Shown here one piece after another: positions 48,633 through 59,688 of a DNA stretch of 64,000 bases (position 1 is the first letter of the stretch; every line of letters begins with the position of its first letter). The DNA is taken from assembly GCA_024138015.1 (NCBI GenBank), contig JAMXBB010000010.1:14541835-14605834 (forward strand). The letters are read 5' to 3'. The DNA is from Lumnitzera littorea. Taxonomy: Eukaryota; Streptophyta; Magnoliopsida; Myrtales; Combretaceae. Made by a program: the position numbers and the translations under genes. The notes under the pieces are model-generated. The model was given only the letters and a program-made list of their open reading frames with translations. It did no database searches and was not told the DNA's origin.

Positions 48633-51600
48633 AGTGACAAAATTGGAAAAGAGAGTATCTAGGGAGGTTGATTTTATGGGATTTTTGAAAAGTTTTATAA
48701 TCAAAGCCTGAAGAGGTTAGAGTACTTAAAGAAGCAAAGGTCTGAAAAGGTTAAGGACAGGAGTGGCCGGAGCACTTATAAATATTAGTATACCTTAAAA
48801 GGTAAATTCCTGAAGAAGCCAATATGGCTGAAAAAGCTAAGGAAGCATGTAGGTTATCCAAGCTAGGCAAGACCTATGCTAAGTAAAGCTATAAAATTAG
48901 CTAGTTGGCCTCTAGTCCGTTAAAGTATAGGACTTTAGCTTATCTATTCATCGTCCGTATAAAGTATCGGATTAAGGCATTTAACCCGTTTCCGTTTAGT
49001 GGCTTAGGGTTTTTAAATAGCTTGTTGTTTGTAACTTAGACTTAGGCTTTATCTCATCATTTGAGTTTGTTTCTAGAGTTAAAGATTTGCAAGTGTACTT
49101 TTCCCATCGTCCGTCAAATATAAGACCTAGGGATTAGCACTTTATGATTTGATCATCACCTATAGTGTACAGGACTTACAGTTATTAAGAAGTAGTCTAT
49201 TAGCAAATTATATTTTGTGAGGGCTAAAAATAAAGAGCATTTCTCCTATTTTATCTTTGAATTCTCATTGGAGCATCACACAAATAGATAAAACATTGCG
49301 TATGAATCAAGTGTGAATATTGACTAGCATAAAGCACAATATGAAATTTGCATCTTAAAGAATATATAATAGAAAATCACAAATAACAATAGTAAAGTTT
49401 TACTTATCTTAATATCAGGTTTCGCATTGTATATCTAAAATTACTGCTCAGCAGTTGTTTGGCGCAAAATTTTAATTAGTGTACAATCTTAGTTGGCAAT
49501 CAAGGAAGATACATATTTTCCGCTTCACATGGGACTCAATCATTATGCATAGACTGTGTGAATGTTAGCCTATCATATGGATAGCTCTGTTCCATTTTGT
49601 CCCAGCCACGTGTATTGACATAAGCAATCACGCTATAGTGGCTTGTAAGACACCTTAGCTTAGAAGATGAAACTTACTTGTTACGCGGCATAGACACATG
49701 TCAGCTTAGCAAATATGACTGAAGATTTCAAAGGCCTCAACGTGCTTCCCCTTTTATAATGAAAAATCAAGGCAAATTTTCAGGCGGTTCGACTTCAAAT
49801 TGGACTACTCAGGGCAGCTTCAATCTTGTTTTAAAGCTCAACGGCTCTCGCATGAGATTCCATTTGAACAGTGCGTGTGCCTACATTAGCCGATTAGCCT
49901 CGGCTTCAAATTTGAATACTCAGGGCAGCCTCAATCTTGCTTTAAAGCTCGACGGCTCTCGCATGAGATTCCATTTGAATAGTACGTGTGCCTACATTAG
50001 TCGATTAGCCGAGCATTCAACATCAGCCGAATAACATTCACAATATTTAGCAGGCTTGCTAAAATTCATGTGAGAGTGATCAAAAGATTAGGAACACAGT
50101 GTAATCTTTAGGAATGTCAACCACTGATTGAGTCTTAATTTGTGCGGCTCAGTCTTCATTATAGGGAGCTTGAATTGTGAGTAACTCGGCTTCATCGATG
50201 GGAAATGGAATGTTCAGAAAACTCCACAAGTGAAAACCCAAAACCAATTGATCGATCCAATCCATGATTGCTGTTTTGTTTCGTCAATTAGCTTGGACAT
50301 TGCTATACCCGTTTCTACTGTCGATGAAGAACTCAGTTTTTGTCACTCTACACTCAGCTACTTACGGATATGCCAATAGATAGCCTGACGTATAAGTTTT
50401 AGCACACGCGAGGTGGTCAATGGCACGGAGGAGTGTACGGCTTATAGCTTGGACATTCGTGGAGTTTAAGTCGGCTTGCATGCTTTGATGAAGTGCAACT
50501 TTACTTCAACTAAATGAAGCTTCCTCTTGATTGATTTTCAACTCTGGTCGTTCTTTTCCTCGTCTATTTCCAATCTACTTTTGCTAAGAAGTACGACTTG
50601 TCTCAGGCAATCACAACTTTGCTGGGATTTTTTGGCTATTCTTGATCGGAGTTTCTCGGCAACTTGGCAAGGAACTCGGACTTTGTTTGTTCAGCAAAGT
50701 GAGCATCTTGGCACTTTATTTATGTAAGACAACTAGCTCAGTAAATATTCATCGCCACTCGGCACTCAACATGGAGTTGGGGACTCATATGACTCGGAAA
50801 ACTCGGCATCTCAGCCATTTTGCAGGCCGATGGAATTAACTCGGCATCAAAAACTTAGTCGTTAGTTTCTTGAGCAGCTCTGCGGTGACTCGGTATGGTG
50901 GAAAAAACTAGAATGTTGATCCGTTTGATGTGCTCGGAGAGCTTTGGTTCTCCGTAAAAAAAGCTTGGGCTATGCTCTAGTTCTCGGAACGAGTTATAAG
51001 TTTTGCCATGCGAGCGGCTATAAGCTCGGTCACGTAAGCTATCGTAGGCTTGGCTTTAGTCGGAGTTACTGAATCGTAGGAGTTTAAGAGATGAGCTCAT
51101 ACTTGGTTCCGTTTAGATGTTTGTAAGAAACTCAAGTCAACATATAACTTAGAAAATATTTGGCTCCCAAATATTGATAAGTTGAGATCATGTTGGTTTT
51201 CAAGTGCTTAATTCAGCAACCAATGGGATTTAGCTCAGTATTGTTGTACAATACGGTGTTCGGAGTCACTATTTGGAGCTTGAGCTTGCTGCTTGGCAAA
51301 TCGCAGTCAAAACGAGTTTGCTGTTGGGAGTTGCTGTTAGGAGCTCGAACATGCTGTTTGGGTTTGTTGTTCATGTAGAATGCAATTTGGCTATTCCCTA
51401 TATTAACTCGATAAGTTGTGGTTTGTTGGTTTGATTGAGCTCAACTTTGGCTAAGGCCTTTGCTGTCACGAATTAGCATCTTGGTAGGACATTAAGGTCG
51501 GCGAGTAAAGTTACTATTCAAGCTGTTGTTTGCGTCTGCTACGGCTTATGTTTGTTATATTAATGTTCGAACTTAACTCCGCCCAAGTGCGCTCGTTACT

Positions 51601-52149
51601 GTAAGTGCTTGTATCAGTTTTGGTTCGGGCATTTAGAGTTATTTGAAGAGTACAAAGCTTGGCACGAACTGCTTGGCAAAGTTTCTCGACCATGGACTGC
51701 CGTGTGTATGATAATTCGAAGACACAACTCGACCAGAGTTTCTCGGCCGCGGAATGCCGTGTGTTTGATAGTTCAAAAACAGAACTCAACATGAATCGAC
51801 GTTCACGATTCCACTTACTTTTAGGATAAGTTCTCGATCGTAGATAACTCGGAGTCGTTGAGTTTCTCGGCTATCCACATCAATGTCAAATTTATGATGC
51901 TTAACTGCTAAAAATCTGGTTACACGGCTTGCTAGGAGCTCTGGCCCTAATTCACGTCTTCATAAGAAATACTGGTTGGATACTTGCTGTCACTTCTCGA
52001 AAACTCGACATGAAACCTCGCCGCTCAGCATGAGACTTCACGGTTTGGCATGAGACTGTGCAGCTCGACATATGAGCACGATGGATAGATCGATAAAGTT
52101 TAGGGTGTTCATTAGTGATCTACAATCAATAAGGCTTAGGACGTTCGTT
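48633..52149. other. Non-coding interior of element C
   Basis: No gag or pol motif is visible on either strand; frames are at most about 90 codons. CTCGGCA/CTCGG words are very frequent (especially 50640-51850). A 111-bp tandem repeat lies at 49791-50012. The interior is less AT-rich than the flanks. Confidence 0.7.
49791..50012. repeat. 111-bp tandem duplication in element C
   Basis: Two adjacent copies (GACTTCAAATTGGACTACTC and GGCTTCAAATTTGAATACTC starts, at 49791 and 49902) share the segments GGCTCTCGCATGAGATTCC and GTGTGCCTACATTAG. The period is a multiple of three, so the plus-strand frame shows a 37-residue repeat, but this frame is opposite to the element and differences are mostly non-synonymous. 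Confidence 0.88.
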
Positions 52150-52226
52150 AGTTCTCTATAGTTCTCAGCACTTGTTCATGCCTTTTAACCATGTGGTCAT
52201 AGGTTTGATTCCCATAGATACTGCCA
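52150..52226 (+). other. tRNA-like sequence with encoded CCA at the primer site of element C
   Basis: The plus strand reads as a tRNA ending AGATACT-G-CCA two bases before the LTR. A T arm is recognisable (ATAGG, loop TTTGATT, CCCAT), then upstream a five-base variable region and an anticodon arm with loop CTTTTAA (anticodon UUU, Lys-like). TATAGTT and CAGCACTTG suggest a D arm with a shortened loop. The minus strand of its 3' end (TGGCAGTATCTATGGGAA) serves as the primer site. Plant tRNA genes do not encode CCA, so this looks like a copy of a mature primer tRNA. Identity as Lys is tentative. Confidence 0.55.
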
Positions 52227-52228
52227 AC

Positions 52229-52534
52229 TGTTGACTAGTAATTTTCATTTTGGTGCACAAATACCTACAGCACGAGAAAACGGCTATGAAGGGCATCAAA
52301 GGGTGTTTTGACATGGCCACTCTAATATCTAAGTCAGCCCTTTTGTGATAAAAGTAAACTTATAACATAACATGAAGAATGAGAGAGAATGAAAGAGAAT
52401 TCCTTACCTAGTAGTCTTGCCAGTATTTATAACGAGTTAATGAAAATTATACCCAGACTGGATTATTAGGTAGGGCTTATGGGCCAACTAATATTAGCCT
52501 ACATGATAATTATAAAAAAAAAAGCCTATCAACA
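52229..52534 (-). repeat. 5' LTR of element C
   Basis: On the minus strand it starts TGTTGATAGGC, carries a TATA-like TTATAAATACTGG, and ends CTAGTCAACA two bases before the primer site. Confidence 0.88.
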
Positions 52535-52539
52535 CAATC

Positions 52540-52701
52540 ACTTTGCCTCTTAGCATCAAAATGCATCCTAACCCATTTTGGGAAGTATCACTATAAATGC
52601 AATAGTGCTTACTTGAATCTAATAGGGTAAGTGTCGAAGTTGAGATCAAGTGATCCTTTAAATCTTTAAAACTTTGTTCACACTTTTCGTTCCATTCAAA
52701 C
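52540..52701 (-). pseudogene. Element F RNase H fragment between insertions C and D
   Basis: The minus-strand reading gives WNEKCEQSFKDLKDHL, then YCIYSDTSQNGLGC and ML-RGKVI. This is the start of the gypsy RNase H domain, joining 62272 onward on one side and 48312 downward on the other. It is the key piece showing that the flanks are one element. Confidence 0.85.
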
Positions 52702-53591
52702 TAATGGAAATCAGGCTACTGGACTTCTTACCCGCAGTCGAGCTAAAAGACTAAAAAGGCTGGCACGACAAATCCTCTTATTCCAACCATCTCCTGCTGA
52801 AGCCTAGTATTTCCTTGCCGAGGCTTAATACTTCCTTGCCGAGGCTTAATACTTCCTTGCCGAGTCACTTTTAATGTTGTGCCGTATGACCACCTATTGT
52901 TTTATGGTATGCCAAGTTGATAATTACTCTCCAGCACCTAGCTGACCAATTACTTGGCATTATCCTTGTCGAGAAGCCAAGAGAGAGAAAGCGAACTGAC
53001 TCAGCCATCCCTACTCGGACAAACCCATTTGTCTATACTTTTTGTCCGTATCTCCTAATGATCTTGCCAATACAGTATTACCATATGTACAGTATCATGT
53101 GTAGAATTTGTAGCACCAATGATTGTTTTCCTTATATATTCATTTTTACCCTTTTGTATCATGGACATTGTTTCTTTAGGAAATATCCTTTTTATTTTTT
53201 CCTTTTTGAGCAAGTTACCCTAACTTGCGAGTATAAATACCCTTGTACTTGTAGTTATGGGAGATTAGATCACCTTCAATACAATTGATTACTTTACGTA
53301 AACATTATTGTTTACTTTCGGTATCACTCTTATCCTTTCCCTTAAACAAGGTTAAGTGGCAAGTAACCTTATTGGACCAATTCGTACATTATATCGAATT
53401 ATGCCATAAGTCCTTGGAAGTTCTATTGGTGCGTCATATCCTCTGGAGCTGTTCGTGGGTTTTGCTTACTATTTACATTCTTCATTTCTTTACCTTTTCA
53501 TGCCTTTCCCCATTAATCTTTTTCAAGCTTTCTGCAAGCTTGGACCTATCTAGTGACCGGCCTTGTTTGTTTTTGGTTACGGTTCACAACA
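52702..53591 (+). repeat. 5' LTR of element D
   Basis: It starts TAATGGAAATC and ends GGTTCACAACA; TATA box at 53232-53239. It contains a local 21-bp triplication. Confidence 0.9.
52802..52864 (+). repeat. 21-bp tandem triplication in the D LTR
   Basis: Three adjacent copies of GCTTAATACTTCCTTGCCGAG; the first is diverged and the last two are identical. Other LTRs of the family have one copy. Confidence 0.9.
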
Positions 53592-53594
53592 TCT

Positions 53595-53606
53595 TGGTAT
53601 CAGAGC
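53595..53606 (+). other. Primer binding site, tRNA-iMet (element D)
   Basis: TGGTATCAGAGC is a perfect match to the canonical initiator-Met site, starting three bases after the LTR. Confidence 0.9.
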
Positions 53607-53763
53607 GAAGGTTTTGTGTGAGCTGTAATTAGTTCTTCTTGAATTCTGTTATACTCTGTTTTATATATAAGAAATAAAGCAAGTTACTGTGTTCATTTGA
53701 CTACTATGTTGTTAGCTGTTCACTATTTGAAGTATTTGTTTGAATTTAAATCTGTGAGGAAAC

Positions 53764-53881
53764 ATGCTGGACCCAAGTATGAATGTTAATACTAGTGATG
53801 ATAGTAGAGCTGTCCACCATGGATGACAATCTTAGAGAACTCCCAAAAGTACTAACGAGATACTTGATGGGATAACTAACC
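53764..53881 (+). pseudogene. gag N-terminus of element D (before insertion B)
   Basis: It starts MLDPSMNVN at 53764 and aligns with A and B gag. Two stops occur within 30 codons. It ends at TAACC, the target duplication of element B, and continues at 60531. Confidence 0.8.
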
Positions 53882-54736
53882 TGTTGCGAATCATGGCCAA
53901 GAACAAATAAGGCCGATCGCTGAATGGGTCTGAGCTTATAGAAAGCTCGAAAAGAGTTAATGGGGAAAGGTATGAAATGGTGAAAACAAAGGATGAAAAC
54001 AGTAAGCAAAACCCACGAATAGTTTTAGAGGGTATTACACATTAATGGAAATTCTGAAGACTCACAGCACAATTCGATGTGTTGCACGAATTGGTCTAAT
54101 GAGGTTACTCACCACCTAATCTTGCTTAAGGGAAAGGATAAGAGTGATGCCGAGAGTAAACAACAGTGTTTACGCAGGGAAGAAGATACTGAAAAGTGTA
54201 TTGAAGATTATCTGATCTCTTACAACTATAAGTACAGGGGTATTTATACTCGTAAACTAGGGTAACTTATCCAAAGGGGAAAAGACAAAAAAGACATTTC
54301 CTAAAGAAGTAATGTTACATGATACAAAAAGGTAAAAATGACTATACAAGGAAAATAATCACTGGTGCTACAGATTCTACACATGATACAATACACATGG
54401 TAATGCTGTATTGGCGAGGTTGTTAGTAAATGTGGACAAAAAGTAAGGACGCATAGGTTTATCTGAGCAGGGATGGCCTAGTCAGTCCAGCTTTCTCTCT
54501 TGGCTTCTCGGTAAGGAAGAGGCCAAGTAATTGGTCGACTTGGCAACAGAGTGTAATCATTAACTCGGCATACCATATAACAATGGGCGGTCATACGGCA
54601 TGACATTAGAGGTGAATTGGCAAAGAGATACTCGGCCTCAGTAGGGGTTGGTTAGAACATAAGGATTCGTCGTGCTAGCTCCTCTAGTCCTCGAGCCCGA
54701 CTGTGAGTCAGGAGCCCTGTAGTTTGATTCCTATCG
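53882..54736 (-). repeat. 3' LTR of element B
   Basis: On the minus strand it starts CGATAGGAATC after the purine tract CAGAAGAAA (54737-54745) and ends GATTCGCAACA at 53882. TATA box near 54242-54250. Confidence 0.9.
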
Positions 54737-55900
54737 TTTCTTCTGGGTTGTTTTGGATTTGAGATCAAATCCGAATGGTATTCGCTCAATTCTCTGCTAG
54801 GGTGATATGGATTGAGGTCGACGATGTTGAAGGCGTTAGAAACCCTATAGTCCCCAGGTAGTTCCAACTTGTAGGTGTTGTCACTAATTTTCTAGAGGAT
54901 TTTGAAAGGTCCTTCTACTCTTGCAAATAATTTGTTTCTCCTTTTGTTTGGGAACCATGCCTTAATGAAGTGTAGCCATACCAAGTCTCTCAGCTAAAAT
55001 TGTTTTGCTGACTGACCCTTGGTCTTTTTACACATTCTTCTAGTAGCCTAGTCGATGTGCCGATTGACCTTATCATAGTTGTGTTGAAGGGATTGTACCC
55101 TGGCGGAGGCATCGGGGTCTTCTTGCATAGGTACGGATATAGGGGCATGGTCGAGGGGCAACTCAGGATTGAATCCATAGACCACTTCGAAGGGGGTCTA
55201 CTTAGTAATATCATGTATGGTTTGGTTATAAGCAAACTCGACCACTGGTAAGCAAATGTCCCAATCGACCAAGTTCTTGTCGACTGCAGCTTAGAGCAGT
55301 GAACCCAAAGTACGATTAACCACCTTTGTTTGGCCATCAGTTTAGGGGTGATAGGAGGTATTGAAGAGTAATTTGGTTCCCAGCTGAAGCTACAGAATTC
55401 TCTAAAAATGACTTAAGAACTTCGAGTCTCTGTCGGAGACTACACTCTTCGGCACCCGTGTATCCATACAATCTCATGTAAGAAAACAAAAGCAATAATT
55501 GAAGCGTTGTTAGTTTTGGTGTAAGGTACGAAATATGCCATCTTATTGAACAAATCCACAACGACCATCATAGAATCTTTTCTTCGGGTAGTTCTCGGTA
55601 GTCTAAGAACAAAGTACAAGCTTAGTTCAGTCTACAACCTCATTGGAATAGGTAGGGGCATCACCTTCTCTTGTTCAGCTTGGTACTTAGCCTTTTTGCA
55701 TGTAACACAGCTTTCAACCATTCAGTGCACATCTCTTCACATTATTGGCCAAAAGAATCGGCCATTCACTAGTTCATGGTTCTTTTTCTCTCCAAAATGT
55801 TCGAAGAGTCTTCCACCGTAGGCTTTCCTAATTAATAATTCCCATAAGGAACAAGTTGATACGCACAGTTTTCCTCCTCAAAACAAATACCCATCCTGTA
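54652..55900 (-). pseudogene. Integrase pseudogene of element B, ending inside the LTR
   Basis: The zinc region has ESCVTCKKAKYQ near 55690-55720. The core has VVVDLFNKMAYFVP near 55540, SDRDSKFLS near 55430, GQTKVVNRTLGS near 55300, and VEFAYNQTIHD near 55220. The C-terminal ORF (54652-54867) has MELPGDYRV, FNIVDLNPYH and LTHSRARGLEEL. The LTR begins at 54736, so the end of pol is LTR-encoded, as in A. A few stops (for example after SKFLSHF) inactivate it. There is no chromodomain. Confidence 0.88.
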
Positions 55901-55939
55901 CATAATACTCGTCTACTGTTCTCCCATCCACGCATCTTG

Positions 55940-56636
55940 AAATTATTGGTCCAAAGTGTGGATCCTTGGAGTACTGTTCTTTGATACTTGCAAAACCACC
56001 CAATCTAGTCTGCAATTCTGATAAGAGCGCATGCCTCCTCAATAGAGCGTCTACAACTACGTTGCTCTTTCATTGCTCATATTTGATCACAAAATTGAAT
56101 CCTTTAAGGAATTTAACCCATCTCACTTGTCGCTTGGACAACTTGGTCTAACATCCGAGGTACCGTAATGACTTGTGGTCAGTATATATGACAAATTCTC
56201 TCGAAAGTAGATAATGCTACCATCCTTGCAGTGTACGGATTAGTGCCAAGAGCTCTTTGTCATACACGGAGTAATTTTGCTGGGGTCCTCGGAGCTTCTC
56301 ACTATAGAAGGTAATTGGTTGTCCTTCCTACATCAGGACAACGCCTATTCCAATGCCTGACACGTCGTACTCTAGCTAAAAAAATTTGTCGAAGTCGGGG
56401 AGTACTAATATTGGGGTGGAGGTCAACATCTTTATCTCACCGAAACTCCTCTCCTCCCATTCTCCCCATTGGAAGTCGGTGTTTTTCTTCATTAATTTAG
56501 TAAATGGTACAGTAAGGGTACTGAAGTTTCTAATGAACCTTTGGTAAAACAAATCCAGTTTATAGAAACTTCTCATGTTAGCACAAGTAGCAAGGGTCGG
56601 CCATTCAATAATTGCTCGGATCTTCTCATTATCAAC
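55940..56636 (-). pseudogene. RNase H region pseudogene of element B
   Basis: Minus-strand readings: FYKLDLFYQRFIRNFS (56376-56576 ORF), DVSGIGIGVVLM, QPITFYSEKLRG, YDKELLALIRTLQ, IYTDHKSLRYL, and VVVDALLRR near 56050. Catalytic D, E and D contexts remain, but stops occur (for example after VVLM). It follows the RT in the same frame region. Confidence 0.85.
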
Positions 56637-57250
56637 TCACAAGCCTTCTCCCCTAAGTACATAGCCCAAGAATAGCACTTCATGCTGGCAAAAACAACAT
56701 TTCTTTAGGTTGCCAAATAATCTCTCGGCATAGAGAATATCTAAGACTACTCTTATGTGTTTACAGTGACTCGGCATGTTGGCACTATAGATTAGGATGT
56801 CGTCAAAATATACTACGACACACTTCCCGATGAGATATCTTAGCATATGGTTCATAAGCCTCGTGAAGGTGCTTGGGGCATTCAACAAGCCGAAGGGCGT
56901 AACCATCCACTCGTAAAGCCCATGTCGAGTTTTGAACGCAGTCTTCCACTCATCTCCTGTCCTCATGCGGATTTGATGGTAACCGGACTTGAGATCAATC
57001 TTACTAAAAATTTTGGCTCCACTCAGTTCATCTAGCATGTCTTTTAGCCTTAGGATTAGATACTTGTATCTAATCGTGATTTTATTCACGGCTCGGCTGT
57101 CAACACACATTTGCCAGGTTCTATCCTTCTTCGGCACTAGAAGTGCAGGTACAGCATAAAGGCTAAGATTTTCTCTTACGTATCCTCTTTCCAACAATTC
57201 GTTGATTTGATGTTAAAACTCAGAAGCCTACTCAGGATTCATGTGATAAG
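56637..57250 (-). pseudogene. Reverse transcriptase of element B (long open segment)
   Basis: The open frame 56637-57197 (186 codons) covers most of the RT palm and fingers: LLVPKKDRTWQMCVD, KIDLKSGYHQIRM, FKTRHGLYEWM, PFGLLNAPSTF and the catalytic YFDDILIYS, then FLGYVL. It lacks the N-terminal part, where stops occur upstream of 57197 (HQINELLERGY is visible). This is the best preserved RT in the window and the best query for family placement. Confidence 0.93.
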
Positions 57251-57599
57251 CTGGCTTGTTCGGCAGTGCAGTGCCGAATATTAAGTCAATGTAGTGTTCT
57301 ATGCCTTGAGTCGAGGGCAACCCTTCAGGTAACTGTTCTGAGAACAGGTCGGTATATTCATCTAATAGTTCCTTTACCTCCCGAGGTAATTCATCTCACC
57401 CCTTCATTTCCAGTAGTCGCCTGACCAAAAGGAGAGTCGGTTCATTGGCATTAATGGCCTCTTAGAGCTCAGCTCTAGTCATCACCAAAGCCTTCTTCGA
57501 TCTGCTAGCAAGTTTTGTCTGTAACTTGTGAACCTCTCTCAGCGGCATCAGATTCAGCATGATCTTCCAATCATCTTTCTTGAACATGTAGGTATTCTT

Positions 57600-57960
57600 A
57601 TAACTATCATGGATGACTCTCCTATCAAATAGCTACAGTATTCCTAGCAACATGTGGGAAGTGCACATAGGCAGTATGTCGCAGAGAATCTAGTTGAAGT
57701 AATTACCGATAGTGAACGACAATAGTACTTGCTGAGTGACGTATAATGCTCCCTTGTCACTTAACCATTGCAACTTATACGGCTTCGGATGCACAATAGT
57801 CAACAACCTCAGTTTTGAGATGAGGTTGGCTGACGCCACATTGGTGTAGCTCCTACTATCCATGATGAAGGCGTACGTCTGTTCATTCACTTTACAAGTG
57901 ATATGAAATAAATTCTCTCTCTGCTCCTCCTCTAGTAAGGGTTCTACGCTCATAGTTAAC
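57600..57960 (-). pseudogene. Protease pseudogene of element B
   Basis: The open frame 57690-57953 holds ENLFHITCKVNEQTYAFIMD, then SRSYTNVAS, KPYKLQWLSDKG and TQQVLLSFTIG. The active-site triplet reads D-S-R rather than D-S/T-G, as in element A. Downstream, LFDRRVIHD-like sequence continues with stops. Confidence 0.85.
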
Positions 57961-58109
57961 CATGAATTGCTAGTCTAAGTCTTCAGCATACACGTCTTCC
58001 TCAATAAACTCTTTCTCAGTACTCTCATTCTCGGTAGGAACCTCCTCCTCCTTGGGTTCCTCATCTGTACTCTCTACGTCTAACTTCGAGGTGTTTCCCT
58101 TAATAACCA

Positions 58110-59170
58110 TTGTCCTTCGGTTCGGGCATTAAGTAGCCATATGTCTGAACCCCTGGTACTTGAAGCATTTGATCTGAGTAGTCTTCCTACTAAACCCTTG
58201 CCCTTTCTCATATGTTTGGGTCGGTACTAGATCTTCGGACCGGCTTTTCTACTCGACTTTGACATTGACCCTACTTATCGACTCGGTACTCGACAATGTT
58301 TGATTACTTGCCTATCCTAGTTGGCTAGTCGGTACTCTAGTTGCTAATCGACTTCTTCTTTGCCTCCCTACCCGTTGGGTAATCTTAACAGCTTCATCCA
58401 TTGTGTCAAATTGTTGAAGTTCTACAATGTCTTGAATGTTTCCTCTCAACCTAATGACAAACCTTGAATTCCTCTACTTTGCATCTTATCATAAGCATTT
58501 GGAATTCTTAAACATATTCATCAATAGTTTGGCCTACTTGTCTTAGCTCCTGAAGTCGTGTGAAAGTATCTTGGAGATATGTTTCCGACAAGAATCTGTT
58601 TCTGAGCACCCTCTTCATCTTGGGCCAAGTATTAATCTCTCGGTACCCTTCTCTTCTTCTCATAGCCTAAAAATTCTTCCACCACATGACGACATATCCA
58701 GAAAACTTAACAGCTGCAATCCTTACTTTCTCATAATCTTTATACTAGTAATAATCAAACACGCGCTCCACCTTCTCTTCTCAATCTAAGTACTCGTCAA
58801 CATTCCCAAATCGATTGAAACTCGAAATCCGAAGCTTCACATGATCAAATGCTCTGAGGACTCGTACATGCTCCTCTTCAAAATACTCTTCCTCCTCCTC
58901 ATCTAGCTCTCTCAGGTTTATCCTTTGCCTTACTTGTTCGCTAACTCCTCCATATCGAAATGGTCGAGCTGGGTTCTGACCTCTAACAGGTTGAGCAGCT
59001 TGTAGAGTGTTTTGCACGACTTCAGTGGGTTGGCAAGACAGTGCATGAACAGCTCGAATCAAATCTATTAGGAGCTCAGTACTTTTAGGAGTTCCTTGAG
59101 ACTGATGCCCATGGTAGACAACTTCACTATCATCACCAGTACCAACATTCATATTTGAGTCTATTATTTT
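58110..59170 (-). pseudogene. gag pseudogene of element B
   Basis: The open part, 58781-59152, starts at an internal MNVGTGDD. The family start codon six codons earlier is ATA instead of ATG. Compared with A it has an in-frame loss between STDE and LLIDL. It continues across stops through ERVFDYY, REINTWPKMKRVLRNRFL and LQELRQ to a zinc-knuckle remnant (IKCFKYQGFRHMAT) near 58140-58180. Confidence 0.85.
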
Positions 59171-59327
59171 TCCTCACAAATTCAGAATTTAAACAAATAC
59201 TTCAGAAAGTGAACAACTAATAATACCACAGTCAAATGAACTCAATAACTGACTCTATTGCAAATAGGCAAAAACAAAGTATAATAGAAATCCAAGAAGA
59301 GTTAATTATAGTTCACACAAAACCTCC

Positions 59328-59339
59328 ACTCTAATACCA
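59328..59339 (-). other. Primer binding site, tRNA-iMet (element B)
   Basis: On the minus strand TGGTATTAGAGT, two changes from the canonical site, three bases after the R-U5 segment end (CACAACA). Confidence 0.8.
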
Positions 59340-59342
59340 AGA

Positions 59343-59685
59343 TGTTGTGAACCGTGACCAAGAACAGATAAGGCCAGTTGCTGAATGGGTTTGAGCTTGC
59401 AAAAAGCTTGAAAAGAGTCAATAGGGAAAGGTATGAAAGGGTGAAAATAAAGGATGAAAACAGTAAGCAAAACTTACGAACAGCTCCAGAGGATATAACG
59501 CACCAATGGAACTTTTGAAGACTCACAGCACAATTCAATATGACGCACGAATTGGTCTAATGAGGTTATTCGCCACCTAACCTTGCTTAAGAGAAATGAT
59601 AAGAGTGATGCCAAAAGTAAACAACAGTGTTTGCGCAGGGAAGAAGGTACTCAAAAGTGTATTGAAGATTATCTAATCTCTTACA
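59343..59685 (-). repeat. Extra R-U5 segment of element B
   Basis: It matches the 3' part of the LTR only, from TGTAAGAGATTAGATAATC, just downstream of the TATA box (the expected RNA start), to the LTR end. On the minus strand it follows the full LTR plus TCT, so the order is full LTR, TCT, R-U5, primer site. Confidence 0.85.
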
Positions 59686-59688
59686 AGA

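Larger units (their letters stand above)
48313..52534 (-). mobile_element. Non-autonomous LTR element C inside element F
   Basis: Direct LTRs of 301 and 306 bp (TGTTGATAGG to CAACA on the minus strand) flank a 3.6-kb interior without gag or pol. The orientation comes from a primer site starting TGGC next to the right LTR and a purine tract (AAAGAGAGTAGAGGCAAAG on the minus strand, 48614-48632) next to the left LTR. The flanks are CAATA and CAATC (48308-48312, 52535-52539), and removing the element rejoins the F RNase H codons (GKVIAYA). It resembles LARD or large TRIM elements that depend on another element's proteins. Confidence 0.85.

Noticed and set aside
49759..50034. 91-codon frame with a repeated 37-residue unit as a new protein
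   Set aside because: It is opposite to the orientation of element C, has no start context or neighbours, and the repeat differences are mostly non-synonymous. Kept only as a low-interest finding.
52150..52226. Functional tRNA-Lys gene
   Set aside because: The D arm is short, acceptor pairing is poor, CCA is encoded, and it abuts the LTR exactly at the primer-site position.
52917..53288. 123-codon open frame
   Set aside because: It lies in the D LTR across the TATA box; the equivalent frame is broken in the other LTRs of the family.
53285..53632. 115-codon open frame
   Set aside because: It spans the LTR end and primer site of D, so it cannot be an independent gene.
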